From DATBQN01 sp963755825 (GTDB lineage: Bacteria > Acidobacteriota > Thermoanaerobaculia > Multivoradales > UBA5704), in the NCBI GenBank assembly GCA_963755825.1, contig CAVWLA010000003.1, forward strand, positions 1,612,001 to 1,676,000: a DNA stretch of 64,000 bases, written 5' to 3'. Each line of letters starts with the position of its first letter. Within the stretch, counting starts at the first letter, position 1. The notes beneath the pieces were generated by a model, which saw only the letters and a program-made list of their open reading frames with translations, did not search any database and was not told the origin of the DNA. The position numbers and the translations under genes were made by a program. This document shows positions 27,888-36,389 of the stretch, piece by piece.

Positions 27888-30800
27888 GCGACGAGGAGCT
27901 CCTGCGAGAGGATCGCGCGGCGCGGAGCGCCGCGCAGAGCGAGTTCGTCCGCCCGCTGGTGCTCGAGGCGGGCGCCGGGACGGGGAAGACGACGACGCTC
28001 GTCGCCCGCGTCCTCGCCTGGTGCCTGGGCGAGGGCTGGGAGCGCGCCGCGGCGCGCCTCCGCGAGCGCCGGGTGAGAGCGGTCGCGGCGGGAGCGGTCG
28101 TCGAAAGCGCGGGAGACGACGGCGATCGGGTTGCCGCCGGGGTGCTCTCGCGCGTCGTCGCCATCACCTTCACCGAGGCCGCCGCCGCCGAGATGGCCTC
28201 GCGGCTGGCCGGCGACCTCGCGGCGCTCGCCTCGGGAGATGCCGTGCCGCGGTGGCTCGACACTGGCGCGCTGCCCGCGGCGGAGCGCCGCCGCCGCCGC
28301 GCCGGCGCCCTCCTCGGCACCCTCGACCACCTCACCGTGCGCACCGTCCACGCCTTCTGCCTCGGCCTCCTCACCGCCCATCCGCTCGCCGCCGGGCGCC
28401 ACCCCGAGCTCGCCGTCGACGCCGACGGCAGCGAGCTCGAGGCGATCGTCCGCGAGGTGGTCGAGGCGCGCCTCCGCGCCGCCTATGGCGAGCCCGGCGA
28501 TCCCCACCTGCTCGCCCTCGCCGGCGAGGGGATCGGGCCGCCGCAGCTCGTCGAGGCCCTGGCGGCGCTCGCCGCGACGGGGATCCCCGCCGCCGCGCTC
28601 GCCGCCGACCCGCTGGCACCCGACCGCGTCGCGGCGCTGGCCGGCCGGGTCGCCGCGAGCGCCGCGGCGGTCGACGGCCTACTCGCCGCGAGCGCCGCCA
28701 CCGGCGGCCTCGGCGGCGGCACGGCCCTGGCGCCGAAGGTCGCCGCCGGGGTCGCCCGGCTCGCCCGCTCCGATAGTGCACCGGGCGATCTCACGAGGCT
28801 CCGCGAGCTGGCGGCGGAGGCGCTGCCGCCGAACCTCGCGGCGCGGCTCAAGGACTGGGCGCGCGGCAGGCTCGCCAGCCGCCACGAGGAGAGCGCGCTC
28901 GCCGGCGTGCGGGCCCCGCTCGCCGCCGCCGCGGAGGCCCTCTACCGCCTCCTCGGCCATCTCGAGCGGCTGGACGGAGCGAAGCTCGACGCCGCCCGCC
29001 GCTCGCTCTCGCCGCTCCTCGCCGAGGTCGAGCGCCTGGCGCGCTCCCGCGGCGTCGAGACCTTCCAGGGGCTCCTCGACGGCGCCGCCGAGCTCCTCGC
29101 CGACCGGCCGGAGGTGCGCGCCGAGCTCCGCCGCGGCATCGACCAGCTCCTCGTCGACGAGTTCCAGGACACCGATCGGCTGCAGTGCCAGATCCTCCGC
29201 CTGCTCGCCCTCGACGGGCCGCCCGAGGAGCGGCCGGGCCTCTTCCTGGTCGGCGACCCCAAGCAGTCAATCTATGGCTGGCGGAGCGCCGACCTCGCCG
29301 CCTACGACGGCTTCGTCGAGGCCGTCGAGGCCGCCGGCGGGCGCAAGCTCCGCCTGGTCGAGAACTTCCGCTCCGCGCCGCCCATCCTCGACGAGGTCGA
29401 GCGCGCGGTGGCGCCGGTGATGCGGGCGCGCCACCGGCGGCAGCCGCCGTTCGTGCGCCTGCTCCCCTGCGCCGAGCACCGCGACGCCACCGGCTACGTC
29501 GGCCTAGTAGGAGCGGGCGTGCGGGAGCGCCGCCCGGTCGAGCACTGGGTCTCCTGGCAGCGGGCGGACGGCCGCGAGCCGGGCGGCCCGCGCACGCCGT
29601 CGAGCGCGGCGACCGAGCTCGAGGCGGCGGCGCTCGCCGCCGACCTCCGCGAGCTCCACGCCGAGGGCGGTGTCGCCTGGAGCGAGATCGGCGTGCTGCT
29701 CCGCGCCATGGGCGACCTCGACGTCTATCTCGAGGCGTTCCGCCGCGCCGGCGTGCCGTTCCGCGTCGGCCGCGACCGCCAGTACTACCGCCGCCGCGAG
29801 GTGATCGAGGCGGCCGCCCTGGTGCGCGCGGTGCTCGACCCCGGCGATCACCTGGCGCTCTTGACCGTCCTGCGCTCGCCCGCGGTCGGCGTGCCCGACG
29901 CCGCCCTGGTGCCGCTCTGGCGCCGCCGCTTTCCGCAGCGGATGACCGAGCTCGTGCGGCCGCACCGCCACGGCCTGGCGCGCCTGCGCCGGCTGATCGC
30001 CGCCGCCGCGGCCGAGGTGCCGGCCGACGCGCCGGGGCTCGACCGCATCCGCGGCTGGGAGAGCGGCCTCGCCGCCGCCGTCGAGCAGCTCGCCGCCCTC
30101 CGCGACGCCTGGGCACGCGACCCCGCCGACCGCTTCGTCGAGCGCCTCCGCCGCCTCTTCCTCGTCGAGCCGATCGCCGCCGCGCGCTACCTCGGCGCCT
30201 ACCGGGTGGCCAACCTCGACCGCTTCTTCCGCCGCCTGGAGGCGGCGCTCGACGAGGGCGGCGGCGACGGCACGGCGATCCTCCGCCGCCTGCGTGCCGC
30301 CGTCGCCGAGGCGCCCGATGAAGAAGAGGGGCGGCCCGGCGACGCCGCCGCGGAGGCGGTCTCGGTGCTCACCATCCACGGCGCCAAGGGGCTCGACTTC
30401 GGCCACGTCTACGTCGTCCAGACCCATCGCCCGCCGCGCCCCGAGCAGGCGGGGCGGACCGAGGTCGGGCCGCTGCCCCTGCCCGGGGAGAGAGCTTCCG
30501 CCGCCGTCGAGTACCGGCTATTCGGCGCGCCGACCCTCGGCTTCGACGTCGTCGAGGCCGAGCGCGCCGCCACCGAGGGGGCCGAGCGGGTGCGCACGCT
30601 CTACGTGGCGATGACGCGCGCCAAGGTCCGCCTGGTGCTCGCCGGCATCTGGCCGGCGAGGGACGACTGCCCGCCCGAGCAGGCGCGGAGCCACGCCGAG
30701 CTGCTGCTGGCGCGGCGCGACCGCCCCGATGTCGCCGCGCTGTGGGACGAGGCGGAGGCGAGCGGCGGCTGGGCGATCGAGCGGGGGGAGGCGCTCTGGG

Positions 30801-31645
30801 TCTTCCCCGCCCTCGCATCGGGCGGCGCCGGCGGCGCAGCCGACGCCGAGACCGAGCCGCCGCCGGGAACCGCCGAGGCAATCCCGGCGCTCCCCTCCCC
30901 CGCCGTGGTGGCGCGCCAAGGCGCCGAGATCGCCCGGCGCCGGACCGCCGCCGCCGCGCGCAGCGCGCGGCCGTTCTCCACCGCAGCGTCTTCGGAGGCC
31001 CACGCCCGCCTCGCCGAGCTCGCCGAGCGCCGCTTCGGTGGCGAAGGCGAAGGAACAGGCTGCACCGCAGACCTCCCCGCGGAGCGAAGCGCGCCGGACG
31101 ACGCCGAGCGCGCCACGGCGATGGCGGCGGGCTCGGCGGTCCACCGCGCCCTCGAGCGCTGGGACTTCGCCGCTCCCGCCGACGCCGAGCGCGAGCGCCA
31201 GTCGGCGCGGCTGCCGGCCTACCTCGCCGGGATCGCGGAGGGCGAGGCCGCCGCCGCCGCGCTCGCCCGCGCCCGAGATCTCCTCGCCCGCTTCGCCGCC
31301 GGCCCCCTCCCCGCCCGCCTCGCCGCCATCGCTCCCCACATCGTCGCCCGCGAGCTCGCCGTGCTGCTGCCGCCGGCAACCGAAGCGGGAGCGGTCGGCT
31401 TCGTGTCGGGAGCGATCGACCTGTTCTATGCCGAGGGCGAGGGGACGGGCGACCTCGGCAGCCTGGTGATCGTCGACTACAAGACCGACGTGGTGGTCGG
31501 AGACGCCGCGCTGGCCCGCCGCGCCGCCGCCTACGCAGCGCAGGGCGCCATCTACCGCCGCGCCCTCGCCGAGGCGCTCGGCCTCAGCCGCCCGGTGCGC
31601 TTCGAGCTCTGGTTCCTCGCCGCCGGCCGGGTGGTCGAAGCCTGA
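27884..31645 (+). CDS. addA: AddA/RecB-like UvrD helicase-nuclease subunit
   Basis: The 1253-residue protein has all superfamily 1A helicase motifs: Walker A LEAGAGTGKTTTLVARV (27-43), AITFTEAAAAEM (Ia), VDEFQDTD (Walker B), GDPKQSIYGWR (III), LTIHGAKGLDF (V) and LYVAMTRAK (VI). A C-terminal PD-(D/E)XK nuclease follows, with GAIDLFYAE and IVDYKTD. Together with AddB it processes DNA ends for RecA loading, the AddAB equivalent of RecBCD. Start TTG 27884 overlaps the addB stop (TTGA), an unusual start chosen for the coupling. Its last 15 coding bases plus the stop (VVEA) recur 2.5 kb downstream at 34179-34196. Confidence 0.92.
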   Translation: MSDEELLREDRAARSAAQSEFVRPLVLEAGAGTGKTTTLVARVLAWCLGEGWERAAARLRERRVRAVAAGAVVESAGDDGDRVAAGVLSRVVAITFTEAAAAEMASRLAGDLAALASGDAVPRWLDTGALPAAERRRRRAGALLGTLDHLTVRTVHAFCLGLLTAHPLAAGRHPELAVDADGSELEAIVREVVEARLRAAYGEPGDPHLLALAGEGIGPPQLVEALAALAATGIPAAALAADPLAPDRVAALAGRVAASAAAVDGLLAASAATGGLGGGTALAPKVAAGVARLARSDSAPGDLTRLRELAAEALPPNLAARLKDWARGRLASRHEESALAGVRAPLAAAAEALYRLLGHLERLDGAKLDAARRSLSPLLAEVERLARSRGVETFQGLLDGAAELLADRPEVRAELRRGIDQLLVDEFQDTDRLQCQILRLLALDGPPEERPGLFLVGDPKQSIYGWRSADLAAYDGFVEAVEAAGGRKLRLVENFRSAPPILDEVERAVAPVMRARHRRQPPFVRLLPCAEHRDATGYVGLVGAGVRERRPVEHWVSWQRADGREPGGPRTPSSAATELEAAALAADLRELHAEGGVAWSEIGVLLRAMGDLDVYLEAFRRAGVPFRVGRDRQYYRRREVIEAAALVRAVLDPGDHLALLTVLRSPAVGVPDAALVPLWRRRFPQRMTELVRPHRHGLARLRRLIAAAAAEVPADAPGLDRIRGWESGLAAAVEQLAALRDAWARDPADRFVERLRRLFLVEPIAAARYLGAYRVANLDRFFRRLEAALDEGGGDGTAILRRLRAAVAEAPDEEEGRPGDAAAEAVSVLTIHGAKGLDFGHVYVVQTHRPPRPEQAGRTEVGPLPLPGERASAAVEYRLFGAPTLGFDVVEAERAATEGAERVRTLYVAMTRAKVRLVLAGIWPARDDCPPEQARSHAELLLARRDRPDVAALWDEAEASGGWAIERGEALWVFPALASGGAGGAADAETEPPPGTAEAIPALPSPAVVARQGAEIARRRTAAAARSARPFSTAASSEAHARLAELAERRFGGEGEGTGCTADLPAERSAPDDAERATAMAAGSAVHRALERWDFAAPADAERERQSARLPAYLAGIAEGEAAAAALARARDLLARFAAGPLPARLAAIAPHIVARELAVLLPPATEAGAVGFVSGAIDLFYAEGEGTGDLGSLVIVDYKTDVVVGDAALARRAAAYAAQGAIYRRALAEALGLSRPVRFELWFLAAGRVVEA

Positions 31646-31647
31646 GG
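31630..31647 (+). repeat. Direct repeat copy 1 at the addA 3' end
   Basis: GGTGGTCGAAGCCTGAGG covers the last codons and stop of addA plus GG. An exact copy lies at 34179-34196. The pair brackets a 2.5-kb segment holding two accessory genes. Confidence 0.85.
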
Positions 31648-31657
31648 GCTGCCCAGG

Positions 31658-31686
31658 TTGCCCGGTGCCTGCCCAGCATGTACGAT
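31658..31686 (+). promoter_or_regulatory. Predicted promoter for the Cys-rich/carboxypeptidase-regulatory-like pair
   Basis: TTGCCC (31658-31663), 17-bp spacer, TACGAT (31681-31686). Transcription would start near 31693, giving a leader of about 54 nt. It lies inside the inserted segment, just after the repeat, so the cassette brings its own promoter. Confidence 0.5.
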
Positions 31687-31746
31687 AGCGATTGAAGAAG
31701 AGCTTGGATGGTCAGTGGATACTCAAACTTGTCGGGGTACAGAGCG

Positions 31747-32121
31747 ATGAAGACAACGAAGTGGTTGACCTCCCTGGCGATCCTTTTCCTTGCGAGCGGA
31801 AGCGCAGCCTTCGCGGGTGTTTGTCCGGGAGTGGACGTCATTTGCGGGATCTGCAAGAAGGTTCCGGGTGGCGACAGGCAGTTTTGTGAGTTGCCTGGCC
31901 CGGGCAAGACCGCTTTCTGTGGTTGTAGCGACGAGAATGGGTGCGTCGACGGCGTTTTGGCTTGTTCGACCACCGGCCCGATGCTGCCGCCCACCGCAAG
32001 TCTACTGAAGGTACCGAGCCTGCAGCTCGCGCTCCTGCCGAGCCTCCCCTGGGAACCGACCACGGCGAGCTGCCCCGCGCCCGGAGCCGCCTCGGCATGG
32101 AGCACCGCCGATCGGCGATGA
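31747..32121 (+). CDS. Small secreted cysteine-rich protein, unknown
   Basis: The 124-residue product starts with a clear signal peptide (MKTTKWLTSLAILFLASGSAAFAG). It is followed by a compact segment with eight cysteines within about 45 residues (CPGVDVICGICKKV, FCELPGPGKTAFCGCSDENGCVDGVLAC), which would make a disulfide-knitted mini-domain. The rest is Pro/Leu-rich without structure clues. I recognise no family. Its codon use is less GC-biased than that of addA. The stop overlaps the start of the next gene (ATGA), which supports that the frame is translated although its SD is weak. The same pairing idea (Cys-rich secreted protein plus carboxypeptidase-regulatory-like protein) recurs in the larger island after argH. 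Confidence 0.6.
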   Translation: MKTTKWLTSLAILFLASGSAAFAGVCPGVDVICGICKKVPGGDRQFCELPGPGKTAFCGCSDENGCVDGVLACSTTGPMLPPTASLLKVPSLQLALLPSLPWEPTTASCPAPGAASAWSTADRR

Positions 32122-34172
32122 GCGCAGGCCACCTCGCGGGTAGCCGCAGGCGCCTGGCGCGGGTGACGGCATGGCAGATCGCCTTCGCCGCTCTCGCCAT
32201 CGCGCGCTCCGGCGCCCTGCCCGCCGAAGTCGCCAAGCCTGCGCTTCACGGCGCCGGAGACATCGAGCTCACGCTCCTCCCACCCCGCGGCGAGGCGGCT
32301 CCCGCCTCGGTGTCCGTCCGCTTCGAGCCGCCGCCGAGTGGCTCTCCCGGCCGCCCGGCGGAGCGCGCGACGGTCGCCTGCCGCGCGGCGGGTGAGCGTT
32401 GGCGATGCCGACTGCCCAGCGGCCGTTGGGACTTCCGCGTCGAGGCCTCCGGGTTCACTCCGCAGTACCTCTGGCAGATCGACGTCGCGTCGGGAAAGGT
32501 CAAGAGCCTGGGAGCGCTCGGGCTGGTGCGCGGCTCGTCGCTCGTGGGCAGGGTGGAGACGGCGAACGGCGCGCCCGTCTCTCGGCTCTGCCGGATCGAG
32601 CTCGTGCCGAGCGGCCTCGCGCTGCTGCGCGCGGAGGATCCGCGCCGCGCCGAGGCGCGCTCGACGACCGCCGGCGCGCGAGGATTCTTCCAGCTCGGTG
32701 GAATCACCCCCGGCTCCTACGCTCTCTCCGTCAGCCAACCCGGCTTCGCCACCACCACCCTGCTGCCCGTCGTCATCGAGCGAGACCAGGAGACCCGGCT
32801 CGATCAGCCTCTGGTCCTCACCCTCCCGCTGCAATTGGAGGTCGAGGTGACCCCGGCGCTCGATCCGTGGGGGCAGCCCTGGCGAGCGGTTCTGATGAGA
32901 AAGGAGCTGGCGCTCGCGAAGTTTCGGGAAGCCGCCGGCGGGCCGGTGGTCGACGGGAGGTTCGTGCACCGGGGGATGGATCCGGGTCTCTATACCCTCG
33001 ACATCCGCGACAGCCAGGGAGCGAGCTTCCTCTCCGAGGACGTGGAGCTCGATCGCGACCGGACTCTCTTCCGCGAGATCGCTCTGGTCCTCGTCGAAGG
33101 GCATGTGAGCAAGGGGGACGATCCCTACTCCACGCGCCTGGGATTCTTCAAGGGATCGCGAGGCGCCGCCATCCGCATGGACTCGGACGCCAAGGGGTTC
33201 TTCACCGGCTACCTGCCGCAGGAGGGCCGTTGGCGGGTCGATCTGCCCGAGCTGCACCGGACGATGCGCAACGTGCGGGTCGAGCGGCAGAAGGGCGCGC
33301 GAGCAGCGAAGCTAGACCTCGTGATCCCCGACCGCCGGATCACCGGCGAGGTCGTGGACGAGAGCTCGAACCCGGTGGCCGGAGCGATGGTCAGGGCAAC
33401 CGACTTCGTCGACATCGACGAGCAGTCGACCTGGAGCGATCAACGGGGTGCATTTGTCCTCGACGGGGTCCCCGAGAGGCCCCACGACGCGTGGGCCGAG
33501 GCCGAACGCGACGGTCACCTCTTCGGCTCGGATCCGGTCACCGTCACGCCGTCCAAGGAGGCGGCGAGCCCTGGCATCCGTCTGGTGCTGCACGAAAAGA
33601 AATGGCTCGCGGGCGTGGTGACCGCGCCGGCCGGGCCTGTCGCCGGCGCCCGCCTCTTCGCGACACCGCGCGGACGGTTGAACGTCCTCCTCTCCGACGC
33701 CACGTCCGACGAGTCGGGCCGCTTCCGTCTCGACGTTCCCGCCGCCGCCGACGAGCTGCAGATCCAGGTCATGCCGCCCGGCTTCGCGCTCCGCACGTTG
33801 AGCGTGCAGGCGCCGTTCCCCGATCCGCTGTCGATCGCGGTCGACGACGCCGGCGGCAGCCTCGTCCTCCGCACACCCGCCCTGGACCTCGTCGATCCTC
33901 TGCAGGCGACTCCTCTGATCGTCGTCGGCGGTCAACCGCTCTCGCTGGACACGCTCCTGAGCTGGGCGCGGATGTCCGGGGAAAGCCAGCGGGATCCTCG
34001 CCGTTACGAGATCCCGCGGCTCGCCGCGGGCGACTACTCCGCCTGCTTGCTCACCTTACCGGAGCAGATCCAGGTGATCCTCGGCCTCGCCGCCTTGACC
34101 GGCAAGAGCTGCGACCACGGCACGCTCGCCCCGCATGGCGAGCTCGTCCTCGACCTCGGCGGCGCGAGGTGA
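32118..34172 (+). CDS. Secreted carboxypeptidase-regulatory-like (Ig-like) repeat protein, copy 1
   Basis: This 684-residue exported protein (signal peptide about 12-38) is a paralog of the one at 59296-61632. It is a chain of CarboxypepD_reg-like beta-sandwich domains, seen as repeated G-x-V-x-x-x-x-G-x-P-V-x-G-A patterns, e.g. ITGEVVDESSNPVAGAMVRA and LAGVVTAPAGPVAGARLFA, each ending GxFxLxxVPxGxYxL. Landmarks shared by both copies are TPQYLWQIDVASGKVKSLGAL / TQYLWGIEIPAGGRRDLGAL, RGFFQLGGITPGSY, DESSNPVAGAMV and IPRLAAGDYSACL. No peptidase domain is present. Surface adhesion or polymer binding is plausible (inference). It ends 6 nt before the second addA-tail repeat. Confidence 0.75.
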   Translation: MSAGHLAGSRRRLARVTAWQIAFAALAIARSGALPAEVAKPALHGAGDIELTLLPPRGEAAPASVSVRFEPPPSGSPGRPAERATVACRAAGERWRCRLPSGRWDFRVEASGFTPQYLWQIDVASGKVKSLGALGLVRGSSLVGRVETANGAPVSRLCRIELVPSGLALLRAEDPRRAEARSTTAGARGFFQLGGITPGSYALSVSQPGFATTTLLPVVIERDQETRLDQPLVLTLPLQLEVEVTPALDPWGQPWRAVLMRKELALAKFREAAGGPVVDGRFVHRGMDPGLYTLDIRDSQGASFLSEDVELDRDRTLFREIALVLVEGHVSKGDDPYSTRLGFFKGSRGAAIRMDSDAKGFFTGYLPQEGRWRVDLPELHRTMRNVRVERQKGARAAKLDLVIPDRRITGEVVDESSNPVAGAMVRATDFVDIDEQSTWSDQRGAFVLDGVPERPHDAWAEAERDGHLFGSDPVTVTPSKEAASPGIRLVLHEKKWLAGVVTAPAGPVAGARLFATPRGRLNVLLSDATSDESGRFRLDVPAAADELQIQVMPPGFALRTLSVQAPFPDPLSIAVDDAGGSLVLRTPALDLVDPLQATPLIVVGGQPLSLDTLLSWARMSGESQRDPRRYEIPRLAAGDYSACLLTLPEQIQVILGLAALTGKSCDHGTLAPHGELVLDLGGAR

Positions 34173-34178
34173 GCGGGA

Positions 34179-34196
34179 GGTGGTCGAAGCCTGAGG
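34179..34196 (+). repeat. Direct repeat copy 2 (displaced addA tail)
   Basis: Exact 18-bp copy of 31630-31647. It sits 6 nt after the carboxypeptidase-regulatory-like stop and 1 nt before the stop of the convergent TPR-like gene. Removing the segment between the repeats would bring addA and that gene back to tail-to-tail contact. Confidence 0.85.
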
Positions 34197-34197
34197 A

Positions 34198-35001
34198 TCA
34201 GATCGTCGTACCGAACGCCGGATGCGCGGCGGCGGGGGCGGCGAGGGAGGCGGTGCGGATCTCCTCGCGGCGGGCGAGGGCGCGGGCGGCGAGCTGCGGC
34301 TCGTTGATCTGCGCGTAGCGCGCGGCGGCCTGGCGCAGCAGCGCGTCGGCCTCGCCCGGCCTCCCCTGGGCGATGCGCACCGCCGCCTCGAACTCGAGCA
34401 GGCGCGCATCGACCAGCAGGTCGCCGGAGCCGTGGGTGAGGCAGGCGGCGGCCTGCGCCAGGGCCTCCTCGGCGCTGCGCAGCTCGCCCGCCGCCCTCCG
34501 CGCCTCGCCGATCTCCGCCCAGGCGCGAGCCTTGAGGTCGTGGACGATCGACGCCGCGTGCACGCTGTCGTCCAACCGCTCGGCGGCGGCGAGGGCGAGC
34601 GCCGCGAGGTGGCCGACCTCCGGGCCGGCGACCGGCGGCGTGTGCGGCGCCGGCGCCATCGCCGTCGCCCGCGCCAGGAGGAGCTCACAGAGGCCGAAGG
34701 TCTGAAAGCGCGGCTCGGCGGCGATCCGAGCCAGCCGTTCGCCGGCGGGGAGCGCGACCAGCTCGAGCCAGAGCGCCGGCGCCAGATCGCGCTCGCGGGC
34801 GAGCGTCGACCGCACCCCTGCGAGACGCTCGAGGAGCCCGCCTTCGGACGGGCGATCGCCCTCCGTCTCGGAGGCTCGCCGCCCCGCGGCCCGCGGCGCC
34901 GCGCCCGAGCCGCCGCCCCCGTCCTCGTCTGCCAAGCAACCTCCGCGCCGCCGAGCGGCGGGGGACGGCGCACCGCGGATGTCGCGTGCGCCCACGAGCA
35001 T
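34198..35001 (-). CDS. Stand-alone TPR-like helical protein (paralog of 4260-4943)
   Basis: The protein has 267 residues. The first 50 are low-complexity; the rest matches the TPR-like protein at 4260-4943 in order and spacing: FGLCELLLARA, LAALALAAAERLDDSVHAASIVHDLKARAWAEIGEARRAAGEL (in overlapping pieces), GSGDLLVDARLLEFEAAV, QGRPGEADALLRQAAARYA. It is probably a scaffold built of degenerate TPRs with no catalytic motif. ATG 35001 is the first plausible start; it could also be further in because no SD is evident. Its 3' end abuts the duplicated addA tail, so it predates the neighbouring insertion. Confidence 0.6.
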   Translation of the reverse strand: MLVGARDIRGAPSPAARRRGGCLADEDGGGGSGAAPRAAGRRASETEGDRPSEGGLLERLAGVRSTLARERDLAPALWLELVALPAGERLARIAAEPRFQTFGLCELLLARATAMAPAPHTPPVAGPEVGHLAALALAAAERLDDSVHAASIVHDLKARAWAEIGEARRAAGELRSAEEALAQAAACLTHGSGDLLVDARLLEFEAAVRIAQGRPGEADALLRQAAARYAQINEPQLAARALARREEIRTASLAAPAAAHPAFGTTI

Positions 35002-35087
35002 CAAAATCAGTCGTTACAGGCCACAGTGCACCGAGAGAGGATGGAACGGGACGAACGGCGCGGCGGGCGTGCGGTTCCGTCGGCGCC

Positions 35088-35444
35088 TCAGTCCTTCGCG
35101 CTGGCCGCCGTCTCCTTGGCCTTGGAGCTCTCCTGCTTGGGCTCCGACTTGGCGGCCTTGTCGCCGCCGTCGGCCTTGGCGGAGCTGCCGGCGTCCGACT
35201 CCGACTTGCCTTCCGACTTGCCGCCGCCCTCGGACTTGCCGCCCGCGCTCGGCTCGCCGCCCTTCTTGCCGCCGTAGTCGGTGGCGTAGAAGCCGCTGCC
35301 CTTGAACTGGAAGGCGGGGGAGGAGAGGAGCTTCTTGACCTCGCCGCCGCACTTCGGGCAGGCGGCGAGCGGCGGGCTGTCGAAGCGCTGCAGGATCTCG
35401 GATTTCTCGCCGCAGGCGAGGCATTGATATTCGTAGAGGGGCAT
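35088..35444 (-). CDS. FmdB-family zinc-ribbon protein
   Basis: This 118-residue protein begins with the classic FmdB/CxxC_CxxC_SSSS ribbon: MPLYEYQCLACGEKSEILQR with CPKCGGEVKKLLSSPAFQFKGSGFY, i.e. two CxxC knuckles binding zinc. The second half is a Lys/Glu/Ser/Gly-rich unstructured tail. The family is widespread and usually called a putative regulatory protein; its exact role is unknown. A strong AAGGAGG precedes ATG 35444, and the gene follows the DUF4388-type gene by 28 bp, so they are likely cotranscribed. Confidence 0.9.
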   Translation of the reverse strand: MPLYEYQCLACGEKSEILQRFDSPPLAACPKCGGEVKKLLSSPAFQFKGSGFYATDYGGKKGGEPSAGGKSEGGGKSEGKSESDAGSSAKADGGDKAAKSEPKQESSKAKETAASAKD

Positions 35445-35472
35445 GCCGGAGCGACCTCCTTGCAGAGAGGGA

Positions 35473-36282
35473 TCAGAAGCTGTACTTGCCGCCCTCGGTC
35501 TTGAAGCGGATGCGGATGGCACCGGTCGGCTCGTCGCGGCGCGCGGTCGAGTCCGCGTCCGTCGCGACGCCGGCCGCGCGCAGCAGCCGGAGCACCTGGA
35601 AGGCGTAGAGAACCTTGCCGTTCTCCGCCGCGCTGTAGGGCCCCTGGCTGCAGATGTCGTACAGCGTTCGCTTGCCGTCGACCAGCGCGAGCAGGTGCAC
35701 ATCCGAGGCGTCGAGAGCGATCTCGATCAGCTCCTCGCTACGATAACAGGGCTCCAGCAGCGTTTCTTTCCTCCCCAGCCGGGCGACCAGGGTCTTGGCG
35801 TCGGGGGCGCGCTTGATCCCTTGGAAGATGACCTGCCGCATGGGGAGCTGGATGCGCACGGTGTCGGCCTCGCGGAAATCGCCGATCGAGAAGGTCACCT
35901 TGCCGTCCTGCCAGTAGAAGAGGCTCCAGACGATCCCCTCGATCTGCTGACGGATGGCGAGGTAGATCTCGGCGGGCGACAGCAGGCCGCTCTCGATCAG
36001 CAGGACGCCGTAGCGCTTGTTCGAGCGCTCGCGCTCGCGCATCGTCTCGGCGTAGGCCTCCGGCGTCAGCAGGCCGCTCGTCTGCAGGAAGGTCCCCAGG
36101 CTGTCGTCGCGGTCGGAGGAGGTGGCGTGGACGACGTTGCCCTCCTTGATGAAGACGCGCTTGACGATGCCGCCGCGGCTCGCCTCGATGATCCCCGGCA
36201 CCTGGAACCGATCGATCGTGTAGAGGATCTCGGGCAGCGCGGTCTCGGCGAGATCGCCCCGATATTGAAATCCGCTCTCCAC
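35473..36282 (-). CDS. DUF4388 (PATAN-like) domain protein
   Basis: The protein has about 269 residues. The first 100 residues read YRGDLAETALPEILYTIDRFQVPGIIEASRGGIVKRVFIKEGNVVHATSS, the typical DUF4388/PATAN opening (G-x-L-x-x-x-x-L-P-x-L-L..., F-x-x-G-x-I-x-x-A). The rest is a second related half ending GAIRIRFKTEGGKYSF. PATAN-type domains occur with response regulators and gliding-motility or signalling proteins in delta-proteobacteria and cyanobacteria. The start is uncertain: GTG 36282 directly precedes the conserved part, but the frame is open to 36411, overlapping the divergent moeA start. Confidence 0.75.
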   Translation of the reverse strand: MESGFQYRGDLAETALPEILYTIDRFQVPGIIEASRGGIVKRVFIKEGNVVHATSSDRDDSLGTFLQTSGLLTPEAYAETMRERERSNKRYGVLLIESGLLSPAEIYLAIRQQIEGIVWSLFYWQDGKVTFSIGDFREADTVRIQLPMRQVIFQGIKRAPDAKTLVARLGRKETLLEPCYRSEELIEIALDASDVHLLALVDGKRTLYDICSQGPYSAAENGKVLYAFQVLRLLRAAGVATDADSTARRDEPTGAIRIRFKTEGGKYSF

Positions 36283-36389
36283 GGTGGCCAGGCGAATCTC
36301 CTCCGCCCGCGCTCGGTCGCACACGCCGGCGCGCGGCGCAAAGCGGGGACACTGTACAAGTTGAAACAAGAGTATAGCATTCAGAACCG

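Noticed and set aside
31692..31889. TTG-start frame beginning MKKSLDGQWILKL
   Set aside because: It overlaps the signal peptide-bearing Cys-rich gene in another frame and has no recognisable content; the -10 near it more likely serves ATG 31747.
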